From Maylandia zebra (lineage: Eukaryota; Chordata; Actinopteri; Cichliformes; Cichlidae), in the NCBI RefSeq assembly GCF_041146795.1, contig NC_135179.1, positions 13,637,047-13,701,046 of the forward strand: a DNA stretch of 64,000 nucleotides, in the 5' to 3' direction. This document shows, piece by piece, positions 1 to 13,500 of the stretch. The notes under the pieces were generated by a model. The model was not told the origin of the DNA. It did not search any database and saw nothing but the letters and a program-made list of their open reading frames with translations. Made by a program: the position numbers and the translations under genes. Position 1 is the first letter of the stretch. The number at the start of each line of letters is the position of its first letter.

Positions 1-1143
1 CCTTTCTATGCCTTAAAAAAAGAAGAAGATCCTCATGGTAATGGGTTGACCTGCTTTCTGTGGTAGATTCTAGTGGACTGGATATCAACCTGACTGTAAT
101 TCAAAGATTACGTTAAAGTTTGGACCAAAGATAGCACTTCATATTTAAATTTCACTTGGTTAAAATGCTCAGCGGTCATTCTTGTCTTGTTTCCCATGAC
201 CACTGAGGCTACCCGAATCTTAAATTACTTAGGAGTATAATCAGAGGTCTGTTTCAGATATGTGTAAAAGTGATGGCTGTTTAATTACTGTTGGCTTCGG
301 CTGAGCTGGTGTGTATATGACATCTCAGCTGTAAACAGCTTTGGCTTTCTGTTTGGACATCCATAATGTGGGGCAGTAATTCTGCAAGAGCTGCCTTCTC
401 TTTGTCTGCGGTCTCCCAGTTGGCCCCAAAGACATTTAGCAAATGCCAGAGTTGTTTCAGTGACCAAACATGACTTTCTTTTGGAATTGAAATGGGACAC
501 ACAAGAAGGAGCTTCTTAAGTGTCTTACACTGGTGAAGAGTAAAGAATTAAAAAAAAAAAAAAAAGATTAATAAGAGATGAGATGGAGAAGAGAGGAGAA
601 ACAAAAAGCAATGAGTGGGAGAGGATCGTAGAAATGAACAAAGGGCATAAAAAGGGCTAGGTGAGGTGCTGTAAACTAGATGCAGAATAGGCATACAGGA
701 GTGGGAGAGGCCTCCTCGCGGTAGTGAACTGTGTGATTTGGCTTCTCATAGCCAGACTATAGATTATAGCTCCAATCTCAAGCCCCGTCAGAGCCAGTCT
801 GGCTCTGCTCTCTGCTGCTAATTACACCCACTCACAATAGGAGCACTGTCCAGCTCTCAGCCCAAAATATAGATGTCTGTGGTGCTTGTGGTGGTGATCA
901 TGCAAAACAGATTGCTGTTGGCGGAATTTCCCAAACTCAGTGTGGGATGAATCCAGCACTGAATCTTGTATTTATTGGTATGACCAACTTGCTCTACAAA
1001 TGGTATACTACTATTGAGAAACGGCTTATATTACTGGAGCACCAGTGCAAACTTGAAAGCTTTTCAAAGAGATTGGTGTGCAGCTGACATAAGAAAATGA
1101 ACGTTTATTACAAATATGTATTTATTTTGTCTTTGCTCCACAG
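1..1143 (+). other. bicc1 intron (5' exons outside the window)
   Basis: No coding exon is visible before the acceptor ttgctccacag at 1133-1143. The stretch is AT-rich with a short poly(A) near 549-565. The preceding KH-encoding exons are expected to the left of the window. Confidence 0.7.
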
Positions 1144-4100
1144 GGCTGTTTGCCTCTGGTATTAATGTTTGACATTAAAGAGGATATTGAGGTGGAGCCC
1201 CAGTGTATCACAGCGCTAATGGAGCAGCTGGATGTCTTCATCAGTATCAAACCAAAGCCAAAACAGCCCAGCAAGGTATGACTTCAAGCCCACACTCACA
1301 CGGCACGGAAAGTTGGGATTTCAGGCACTGGTACTGACTTGGCTTTGAGAAAGGCAATTTAGTCTTTAAGCTACAGCTACTTCTATCCAAACCAAAATAT
1401 TTTAACTGTTTCAATGGATTGTCACAAAGTGCTGAAACCTAATGACCTTAGTAAACCCCTGATCTTGCCTTGAGCATCATCATGTGGTTAATCTCTGTGG
1501 TTTCATGGCAGCAAATCCAAAGAATGGTTTTAAACCCATTCTTTGGTTTTTTTAGAGGATGCATATTGTGTGTACATTGTGTTTTTTAAATTGATCGCGA
1601 GGGGGGGGACGACTCTTTGTATCCTCTATAGTCATATTAACAGTATAGTGTTATCGCACCATAAAGAACATAGAAACAGTTCCAAATGCTGCATCATCTA
1701 TGGCTTATTAAGCTGGCTTTAGTCCATTTAGCTCACAGTCCACTTTTCTAGATGTGCTTTCAAAATAAACAAAGACCCACATCAAAATCAAGAATATTGT
1801 TATTATCAGATTTACTTCGAATGTAGTGGCAGTTAGCAAATGTTTGCATGCAAACACATCATTTTTATTATAAGCTTAAATGAGAAGCTCCTAGTGTTGT
1901 TTAAATTAAATAGTTATTTGTTTCCTTTTTTTTAACTAGGAGAGATTGTGTATCCAGGATCATGCTTCAACATTTCCAGTGGCATTAAAAAATCATATTT
2001 CTAGAGGATATATTTACACACACATTCATACAAGCAAGTTATTCTATGTGCTTTCTATCACATTCACACTCTGACGGCTGCATCGGGAGCAACCTTCCAA
2101 TTAGGAGATGAACTGAACCACAGCAGCTCCTTAAATATATCCCTTCACAGTTTTGACTGTTGCATGTAAAAAGAGCATAACAAGACACTGGCTAAAAAGT
2201 GATCAGTGGCTGGATAAAGTACAAGAAATGCTCATTTTTTGAGGACTAAAACAGGCACCCATAGGAAACTGGACCACATTTCTATAATATTATGAACATC
2301 GTAGACTAAAGAAAGTGCCCCGTGTTATTACAGTGTATTTATTCTGCTGTCAACTTTTAGTTACCAGGTTTTATACTTCTCAATTTTTCTTCTTCTCAAA
2401 GAAAAAATAGGTTTGGGGGGTTCTTTTTGTTTTTAAAAGGAGCTAATTTTTCTTCTTTATGCATTTTACACTTGGGACTGTAATATGTACTTGACAGAGT
2501 AATGATTACTTTAGGAGGCAGCGTACAGACACAGTGTTGAGTGTCCTCCTCTGTAACACTAGCTGTGCACTGGTATTGACCGTTACAGAGCTCCTACCAG
2601 GCAAAATAACCAAATAAGAGTAATGTATTTACTTAACTAAAGAGAGGAAATATTCCATCCCAGCTGTTTGCTGCTCATATAGTTGCACACAGAGTAGATG
2701 TAGATTCTGAAAATGAAGCACACAGAAAAGAACCACTTGCTTACATGAATAAATGTTACACAGTGCCAGCATGTTACAGCAGTGATAAAAAATTATAGCA
2801 AGAACGTTCTGAGTTTCGATCTCCCGGTTTGTTGGACTCTTTGTGTGGAGTTTGCGTGTTCTCGCAGTGCCTGCGTGGGTTTCCTCCAGGTGCTCTGGTT
2901 TCCGTGCACAGTTCAAAGACACGCTTGTTAAATTAACTTGTTTTTCTAAGGTGGCCGTAGGTATTCGTGTGAGCGTGTGGGGTTGTGATGGACTGGCAAC
3001 CTGTACAGGGTGTAACTCATGCCTTGCCCTGCGGCAGCTTCAATGCACTCTACACCCCCCCACCCCCCACCCACTGCAAACCTGAACTAATTGAACGAGT
3101 AACAAAGTGGATGAATGCCTTAACCTTCAGCCAGTCTCATAATTGATTCAAGCATCTGGCATATACTACACTCAGTTTCCACAGTGGTCTTATCTTAAGA
3201 AATCACAACATGTATAATAGACTACATTAAAAAAAGCCAAACATCCAGTAAACATTAAAGTTTCGATGAAAATGTGTCCTTTTCTCCCATAGAAAAAGAC
3301 AGCTGCTGTCCTACTTGTTCAAATGCAGCGTCAGAGAAGGGGAAAAAAACGACTGCTCGAGAAACAAATAAGCCACTGTTCCATTTCAGTTACTTTCCAT
3401 CAAATGACAGCATGACATTGAAGTAAATTATGGATTGCCTTGTCATATTTCATCACTGCTAAAACTTAGAAAGGGAAAAACTGGATCCCTGTACCAACAC
3501 AGTGAAGGGTTTTGGCAAGTCGGCATCTGCCACAGTGGGGAATCGCAGTCTCTCCTCTGCACAGCCTGCCATGCATGTTTCATCTGCTGGACAGGGCCAC
3601 TCTGTTTTTTTTAGTAGGAAAAGCTGAAGCATAACAAAAAGTAAGTGGCTTCATTCTTGGTAAATTAGGTAGAAATTTGGAGTTAAGCTCAATGACCTTT
3701 AATTAAATGTAGCTTCTATTAGTGAAATCTGTTACTCAATCTTTGGCACGCCTTTTTTGTATATACAATTGATCTAATGTTTATAATAGTCTGCTGTTGT
3801 ACACGTAGTATTCCTAGTCATATTTCACTGTTTGGCCTCAACCTGACCTGCTCATCAAGGTGCCTACGTCCCACCCTGAGTCAGGGCTCAATGCCCAAAC
3901 CAGACGGGCCTGCGGGGACCGGTGTGGAAGTGCCAGTATAAACACCGACCCAGCCCAGATCCTCTTAAGAACCCTTCACTTAAACATTTTAATGAGGTGA
4001 CAGAAATAATCCAAAAGGCCGGTCCAAATGGGTGCCACAGCCTGTCTGCTTCAATCACTTTGGCAGTCCTGTAGAGGAGGGTGTGCACGTGTGTCAGGGA

Positions 4101-7100
4101 TATTCACCGCTGATTGAAAAAAAAAAAAATTCAGAAGCTCAATTTTGGCAAAATGCAAAAAGTCAGCACTTTGATTTATATTTGATGTTTGGTAAGATCG
4201 AATAAAGCAAGGTTTCCAGTCATTTCTTTCAATGATTCCAAATCTGATTGTGAATTTTGTGTTTTTCTGTTCTTTTTACAGTCTCTTATTTTCTTCTCTC
4301 ATATCAGACAGATATGTTGATCAAGAAACACTGTCTCTCTCACTGTCGTTCCTCCCCCGTCTCCTTCTCTCTCCCACACTGCCTCAATGTTTATCCTTCT
4401 AATCTACCCTTAATTCCCTCTTCCTTCCTCACATTTTATGTTTGTCTTCTCCCTCAGCCTCCCTTTCACTCCCTATCTATGGTACCAACATTCCCTACCC
4501 TATCTCTCCCTTGCTCCTCCTCTTGCTTTTCTCTTCTGCCTCCTAGTTTCCTGTTTATTTCCATGTCCATCCCACTTGTTCCCGTTTTCACCGGTTTCTC
4601 ATCGCCTCTTCCTTCTCTCTCGATCTCTCCCAGTCTGTGATAGTCAAGAGTGTGGAGAGGAATGCAGTCAACATGTACGAAGCCCGAAAATTCCTCTTGG
4701 GTCTCGAGAGCAATGGAGTGGTGTCTTCCTCACCCCCTGTGGCACTGAATGCTGGCACTAATGGTCCATCCCCATCTCTCATCTGCCCTGTTGGCCTGGA
4801 CATCCTGGCCTCAGCTGGCCTGGGGCTGAGTAATCTTGGTAATGACAATGTTTAACTTGCTAAGAAATAATGCTAAAGAATATCTTTCTCTATGATTGGG
4901 GGAGGGTGAATAAGATGTTACCTTTTTATTTCGTGCACAAAATGCAACAGATTCAATTGTATCATGATAGAAGAACTAATATCTTCATGAATCAGTGTCA
5001 TTCCCAAGCGTGTAACACAAAGTAGTCTCTTTTAGAATTTTCATTGGTTTACTGAATTGAAAAACACAATCCCCCTTTACATAAATCACAGCTGGTGACT
5101 CACTGCATCTCTATATGACCTTTACAGCAGGAGCTGTGTGGACGCAAGTCCAAATCTGCACATCTTTGATCAGTCAACCATCAGAAAATAACCTCGGTAC
5201 ACATGTAGTTGCAGCACTTTGAATAATTTATGAGTTTATGAATCACAGGATGATGAACGGTTCTTATCGCGTAGGAGTTTGTCTGCAGCGCTGACCTCAA
5301 CATCTGAGCCCAACAGAGTCCAGAACTGTTGAGATTAGGGGACATTTTTGTTTCCATGGATGACTTTCAATTGGTTGTAAGAGTGCATGCAGTGTATAAC
5401 AAATCTTTAGTCACAGTTATCAGATTTTTGCATTCTTCTCATAAAAAAATTTGGAGATTCAGTCTGTTTAAAAAACAAACAAAAAAAAACATGGAATTTA
5501 GGACATGATTTATATATCAGAGGCAGTCGGAAAGGCAGATAGGATAAGCTGACAGGAAGTGGCTCATTCCTGTAAGCACTAGCTGGCAGTAGATCTGTTG
5601 CAATTTATCTGTTAGAAATTTAAATATAAATGCAGTATGTCATCAAATGGTAACCACAGCAAATCTGCATTACATTACTGGAATGTGTTTATTTTCTCCT
5701 ACCACTGACTTGGACCATATGTGATAGTCAAGATGTTGAGTATGTATTTGTGCTGAGAATTTTCTGAGATAATGGGTTTATTTTTGTTATAATTTTGGAA
5801 AACCTAGCACAAATGTTTTAGCATATCTTCTGTTAGTTTTGATGAGCATGTGTTCAGTTTATGATCGGATTGTCCCCCCCTAGAAAATGAGATTAAAGAT
5901 TGGCTGCAAAAAAGCTCAGTGTGCCAGGAGAGTGCCCGTACAGTAGAAATCTTTTTTTGCTGTTTCATTTAAACTCAGGGGCCCCGGGTGAAGCTGTGGA
6001 CGGCCACATCCTGGCCTTTAGTAATTGCTACATGCTTTTCTTCTTCAGATTACAGACCAGTGTGCCAGAAGAATCCCTGGCCTTATTCCTGGAGCCAAAG
6101 TAGCCCCTTGTTAAAGCCACAGACCTGCTTCTTTCTGTTTTCATACACTGCGTTTGGGTTAAGACACCAAGCACCACATTGTTGGTGTTCTCGATACCAT
6201 AGTTTTATTGGGTATGAGGACACACTAGACGTGTACTTATGCATCCATGACCTTGTAGAAATTTAAGAAATTCTTGCTCTCATTTGCTGTTGGGTTGATG
6301 GCAGTTTGATGGAATTCCAGTTAAATAGCTGGAAGACCAAGATTTTTTTTTTTCTTAGTGCAACTTATGATTAGCTTAAAAAATGCACTTTGACAGGACC
6401 ACCACTGATCTATTCATATACTGTCTTCTCCTTTCTTTCCTAATTTCTTTTGGTTACCCTTTAGCCTTCCTGGGTGCAACAGCATCACACTCTCTCCCCA
6501 ATTCTGCTGCCCCAAACGCTGTGCTGAACAGCTTAAACTCCTCCATGAGCCCTCTGCAGACCCCAAGCCCCAGTAACCCCACTCCTTCCCCCTCCCTCTG
6601 GCCAAGTTCACTCACCAGCACCCAAGGTTTGTATATAGTACTGCCAGTAGCTCTTATGGTAAATCTGTATTTAATTAATTTATTTTTTATTCACAAATTA
6701 TGTGTCTTGATGCATGCTTGACGTGAAAGAGTAAAATCCTTACAAATGTCTCAATCTTTATTTTAATTTTTGGTAATTCAGGTAATGTATTACATGACAA
6801 AAAGCCCTGTAACATTTTTCTTATTACTTTGATATTTTGGAAACTTAAGGCTTCTCGTCTCAGCTGATGCTGCATCCTGCCACTCAGGCCACCCTGAGCA
6901 GCATCCTGCTGTCCGGTGTGCCAAGTTATACACCGAACACACCATCTCCTCCACCTGGCCTCGCCCCCATAGACAAGCAGCCCAACGGGGTCCCTGAGTG
7001 CACCCTGAATGGACATGTCAAGGTTGGGCCCTTACCAACTTTATATTGTATCACCTCGCTCTACGTTTTGAATGACTGTGATAATAATTATTTTTTATTT

Positions 7101-10100
7101 TTTGTGTGGGCATGCACATGTATAGCACTCTGGCTCAGTGTATGGGAGGATAACAACGGCGTCAATTGCAGAAAATGTCTTGAGTCCAGCTCCATGTGAC
7201 TCAGTCCAGGAAGCCAGTGGCCACAGTCCATCAGAACCACGGTCAAGCAAGTCCAGCCCGGACGAAGGTATTCCTCAAATCATTGCAGTGTCCTTGTCAC
7301 TGAACACATGTGATTTGTGGCTGGATCCATGCTTTCACATTTACACCTAACTCAGACATTACCGTCTTAATACTGCAGCAGATATTGAGTCTCATCAGAG
7401 CAGGCAAAGTTTTTCCAATTAGATATTGTCCAATTTTGGTGTTACTGTTTGTTTCGGATCAGATCCAAGCACTCCTGGCCATTTTCCTCTGGCATCATTA
7501 AGACATTTTCACCCAGTGATCTGCTGCTTATTGTTTATTTCCTCTCTCAGACTATTCTCAATAAACACTTGAGATGGAGTAAGTAACACATCATTAGAGT
7601 CACATTTCTTCACCATTGTTTAAACAGTTTGAACTTCTTAAGGTCCTTTTGACCATGTGTACCTAAATGCATTGAGTTGCTGTTATGTGATACAAGTAAC
7701 AAGCAACTGAAGAGGTGTACCTAACAAAGTGGTGTATGACTGTGTACTATATAAAATGGCTATTGAGAATAATATAAGATTCATTCTCTCTGCCAAGGAG
7801 GTCATGTGATTGGTTTGGTTTGTCTCAAGTTAACGCCCCTCTCCCCTCCCTGAGCCTGGTTCTTCCAGGGGTTTCTTCCTGTTAAAGGGGAGTTTTTCCT
7901 TCCCACTGTCACTAAGTGCTTGCTCAAAGGCGGCCACCTGGGTTTTCTTAATGTAAAGGCCTGGAGGTGATGTACAGATTTTTATGAACGTTTTTCATTC
8001 GTATCTTCACCGTTTTTAATTAAAACATTTAACTTGGCTAAAAAGTCATTTTGAAAGTGTGCACTTATTCACAACTGTGCACTTTTTGTGGTGAGTCATT
8101 TATAATAAACAAAGTCTTATGATTTATGTGTTGTTACAGCCTTGGACTGACAAAATGTTTGAGCTGTTAAAACTTTCAGCTCAGGTTTGTTGGACCTTAG
8201 CTTTGCAGACTTAACATAAATGTCCAAATCAGGATTTTCCACTTGAGATTTATGCAACCCTTAAACCCACTTTGAGGAAAATACCTTTATTGTACCCACG
8301 TTTTACTTCTCTATACTGTCCTCCTAACCTCATACGCTTTCTGACTACATTCACTGGAGCGGAGACAGATTAACTGCTGGTCCCCTCGCGGTTCAGAAAG
8401 GCCCTCGTTTCCTCTGTGTCTTACACTCGCGGTTTTCCCCTCAAACCTTCACTCTCACGCGTCTCGTTTTTCCCCGCTGTTTTTAAAGTTTGTCCTCCCC
8501 CGACGCGGTGTGTCCAGTTAAGTTTTCCTCTCCCTCCCTTACCACCTCCTGTGTCCCAGAATGTGTTTGCGCTGGCTTGCCTCGTACAGCTTAACTCCGC
8601 TGTGTCAGTTGAAGGTGTCTGGGGATATTGTTCAAACATTAAACCCCAGAGAACTTCGTTTAAGTGGCTGACATCATATTATTTTACAGTATGCGACCCA
8701 TGTATACTCACACGTGCACATCCTGTTGCACAGAGCAGGTCCTTGTCGGGTTAAAAGCAGAGAAGCGGATGAAAAAGCACTATAATCACAGCTGGTGTGT
8801 TTTTAATTAATCTAGAATTCAAGTGAGACCTGTCACACTTGAATCCATGCACACATGCAGTACATATGCTCACAAGCTAAACATACTCATTCATACTGAA
8901 TGACCCAGTCACTTCTGAGTGCAGGCTGTGTTATGGTATAAATTGAAATTGATGAAACCTAAGGTATTACAGCTATTGTTGTCATTATGTGTATTTTGTC
9001 TGCACAGAAAAAAGAGAATATTCACCATTTGTCCGTGTTTATTCCTTCAGGCTCTGACACATTTGTAGAAGTGGGCATGCCCAGAAGCCCCTCGCACTCC
9101 GCTAATGGAAGTGAGTTGAAACAGATGCTGGCGTCATGTAAGACATCATCAGGAAAACGACAGGCTGTGGAGCTCCTGCAGGGCACCAAGAACTCTCATC
9201 TACAGTATGTCTGAATCATTTATGACTTCTGTTGTTACTTTTTAGCATCTCTTCCAAAATCTTTTACAGATCATGCTCCTAAAGTTTGATAGTATTCTTT
9301 AAATATTGATCTTTACAGACATTAAGATAAGCCCAGAAACAATGGGATCATTTTTATTTTTAAACAATAATAATGCATAAAGTCACAGACTATCCCAAAC
9401 TGGAGCAACCAGCTGTGGTACGTTATACACATTATACTGGACAGCATTGTTATTATGATGGCTAACTCTATGTTTATAATAATCCCAGTACGTCAGCTGT
9501 TTTTGAAATGGTACAGTGGGATCCATCAACTTTCCCTTGTTTTTTTCCGTATAGATGCTCTGACAGTTGTGATGTTAATATCAAACATGGCCAAAGTTTG
9601 AAATAATGAGGTCTGCAAATGTGCAAGTAATCCCCTTTGAGCTGAAAGCTCAGGCTTCAGACTGTTTTAACTGCTTAGCTGTTTAGCGGTTTGGCTCTGT
9701 TTGATGTCAGTCAGAAGAGATATCTTTAACATGGTTATCTCAAGTGCGCAGCTCTGGCTGTGTGAGCACAGAAACCCCACCCAGCTGATCTTCATATTTT
9801 TTGTTTGAGAGAGACAGCCAGTCAGAAGAAAGTTGCATGAAAGGGAGCATTGTGTGTTGAATTGTGATTCATGCAAAATTACTAGAGTCCAAAAACTGTA
9901 CTCTGCTGCTACAAATTCGAATATACATCAGCATTCGTGAGAGCGAGCACTTTTCCACGAGTAGCTGCTAGACACGACTCAGCTTTACTCGGTTTCAGTC
10001 GTTTTCTATTAGAATTGAGTCAGGCACCTTATGTGACTCAGGTTGTAATAGCAAAGTCACATGATGTCATTCGTATGCGACACAAACGTAATAGAATAAC

Positions 10101-10541
10101 GGAGGCCGTTAAGGCTCAGCCGCTTTTTGTTAAACCGCTGTGTTGTTGGGTTTTTTTGTACTTAGAACCCCGGCTGAGTAAGTACTAAAAAAGTACCTGG
10201 TGCCAAAAATGGAAAATCCTTAAAACCGAGGCAAGTCGAGCTGAGTAGATACTAGTGGAAAAGGGATAATGGAGATGCTAGTTACTAAAGGCCCTCTTTA
10301 ACTGCCTGAGTGATCACGTCAGCAAAGGATGAGCTGAAGAAAGGTTATTTACTGATACAGTGCCTGTTTTAATTCCAACAGTTCTGACTGTCTCCTCTCG
10401 GACACGGAGTCCAGCTCATCAGACAGTCCTGTGGCAGATAAGAGGGCACCGGGGAGTGAGCGGGCAGCTGAAAGGGCAGCACAACTGAACGAGAGGGAGA
10501 GAATCCGATTGGCACCTCAGACCTCCTTTGCCAACATGCAG

Positions 10542-10585
<44 letters not shown>

Positions 10586-13500
10586 CTAACATGGAAAGAG
10601 AGGCCATGGTTTTATTGGCTTTAACCATCTGTTGAATTTTACAGGCTTTTGACTATGAACAGAAAAAGCTACTGGCAACTAAAGGTGAGTTGACATTTTT
10701 GTGCCATCAAATAGTGCAATCAGTGTCATTAGCAGTGTGACATATAATTTAGTCCCCTTAAAAAAAATTACATTTATTTCTTTAGCCACAAAAACATCTT
10801 CACACTAAATATTATATAATTATATAATATTTAGTGTTTCTATAAAAGAATTATATAATTCTTTTATAGAAACATATTTGCATCACTGCTTTTCTGTATT
10901 CGCACAGCTATGTTGAAGAAGCCAGTAGTGACTGAGGTGCGCACTCCGACCAACACCTGGAGTGGTCTGGGCTTCTCAAAGTCCATGCCAGCTGAGACTA
11001 TCAAGGAGCTAAGGAGAGCCAATCACGTCTCATACAAACCCAGCATGAGCACGACATACGAGGTCAGACAGAAATGAAAGTGTTTAACTTTCATTATCGT
11101 GATCAATATGTTCAATATCTTAGCATGTACTGATGTTGTGTATATTATAAGAAACATTATTTGCCTGACTGTTGTTTTAGTAGACAGACGTTTGTGTTCT
11201 GTATTGGGATGTACAGAATTCAGTCTGAACTTGTTTCTTTTTGGTCCTCAGGGTTCCCCACTGTCGTTGTCTCGATCCAGCAGCCGGGAAGGCGTGGGGA
11301 ACGGGAGTGACTCTGACAACTGGCGTGAGAGGAACGCCACCAGCAACGGCCTAGCAAGCCACACAGAGTTCGCCTCAGCCGTCAGCAGTCCAAAGAGGAA
11401 ACAGAACAAATCTGGTCAGTAAATTTTTGTTGTTTTTGTCTTCAAATAATGATGCTGATTAACAATGAAATGAAAGAGAACAAAATAAAGATTTAAAATG
11501 TCATTGTGAGCACTCTTGCCTCTGAATTTGATGGTTTTGCTTGTAAGAGTAATATACTCAATATAGCACTCAGGGTTGGCACGTTAAAGTCTAGTGAAGC
11601 TGCCAGTCTAGTTAATCTGCAGAACAGATGGTCTCAGTCAAAATGGTCCAAATTTTCATCTCTTTAAGTTAAACATTGTTTCATTACCTGACTGAATGAA
11701 AGAAATGTCTCTTTTTAAACTGTCTTGTAGCTGCAGAACATTTCCTCAGCAGCAGCAACTACATGGACTCTATTTCATCAGTAACGGGCACAAACGGCTG
11801 CAGCCTGAATTCGTCTCTGAAAGGCTCAGACCTGCCCGAGCTTTTCAGCAAACTGGGCTTGGGGAAGTACACGGACGTCTTCCAGCAACAAGAGGTAATC
11901 CTGATTCTGAACCAAGTTTTTATCGCACAAGCTTTCATCGTCTTCCCTGGTTTAACTGTAGGGGTGGACGTGTGGGTGTGCCAGACCATTACTTCTGTCC
12001 AAAGTGAAATATCCCTGTCATTATTTGTTGTTGCTATGTTACATTCATAGTTTAATTAATTTTTCCTTAACAAGCTGTAGAATTGCATTCGTACATCAAA
12101 TATTACTGCTTGCATGGCAGGGAGGATATTATGTACATGACCATTAGTCTTGACATTTATGTTTGAAGATCTTTTCTAGATTAAGGTTGTTAAACTGGCT
12201 CGTTGCTGCTTCTAGATTGACCTCCAGACATTCCTGACACTCACAGACCAGGACCTGAAGGAACTGGGAATCACCACCTTTGGTGCCCGTAGGAAAATGC
12301 TGCTCGCTATCTCGGGTATGGAAAAAAAAAATTCAGAAAGAGCATTCTCTTGTTGCATTTTATCTTTCTCTGTGCTGTCAGCTGCATGACACTGCAAATA
12401 AAACATTTGCATAACAACGCAGAGATACCCACGTTGGTCTTTTCCTGTGCCGATAATCACTCGTACCAGCACGAGCTTCATTCTGCCAGCTCACCTTTGC
12501 TGAAGGCAGTTTCATTAATGGTTTTTTTTATGTTTATTGTTTTGTCTGAGTGGATCCCAGCAGTCCAAAAGATAAATAATAAGTTCATATCTCAAAGTTC
12601 ATAGGTGGTTCTTGTTGTCAGCAAGCCAGAATAGAAGTTAAACTGGTCAGATTTCTGAGAGGACATGCTGCAGTAATTTGCAGCAGCAGCAATAAATGGG
12701 ATTCAAGCAAATTCTTCTCTGATGAGTGTTTCGGTATTTTCCCAGCTGCTCCAGCTGCCTGTCTCATGCTGATGCAGACTCTTCCCTGTTGTTACACTTG
12801 ATCTAATGTGAATGTGGTGGGTGTCACACTTCATTACTGACATTATAATAGCCTGCACGAGTTAATCATGTCTGTGTTGGGATCATGAGCTTCCTGTCAT
12901 GGTTATTGTTTAAATGTTCAGTTCACAAACGTCTGACCAGAGTCAGGGTTGACAGCGAGGGCAATGAGGGGAAATGTCGAGGTCAGCACTATGATTATTA
13001 AGGAAGCAGAGGGATCCAAGGCCAGGATCGGTTTTGCTGCCTGTCGCCTCAGCCAAGTCGAGGTCAACTTTCATCTCCGCTGACCGACTCTAGAGCTTGA
13101 AAACTGCATATTGCGCATCTCTGTCTGTCTTTCTGTGTTTTTGCTTCTCATAAAAAGATAGAATACCAGTCAAGGCAATCCAGGTTTTAACTTCCTGCTG
13201 GTGTGCCAGTAAAAAGAGCTGCTGGAGCGAGCTGCCTGCCTCCAGTAATCATACTGAAGGTTTATGCTGGCACCGACAGACTGCGGCTATCATATGAATA
13301 ACTGAGAGATGCCAGGGTGTTCTTGAGACATTTTTATGAAATCATTTTGTCCAAACTGCTGTGTAAAAACAGATGGACACAAAGAGGGGTTTTGTTGATC
13401 TGAGCAATTCTGTAGTGCTTTGAATCCAATTTTCTTGTCACTGTAGATCAGTGAAGGCTGCAGAGACATGGCAACATTCTCCACGGTTTTATTTATTTTT

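Noticed and set aside
4257..4640. Pyrimidine-rich 127-codon ORF upstream of the bicc1 exon at 4634.
   Set aside because: It is a long CT-rich tract leading to the acceptor ctctcccag, with Ser/Pro/Leu bias from composition alone.
7139..7267. bicc1 exon starting at 7139 after the obvious acceptor ctcag.
   Set aside because: It gives an in-frame stop with the phase of the previous exon. Acceptor tatag at 7125 gives HSGSVYGRITTAS in phase with LNGHVK.
10369..10628. Cys-Val repeat proteins on the minus strand.
   Set aside because: Translation of an AC microsatellite; the true feature is the bicc1 exon 10382-10541 on the plus strand.
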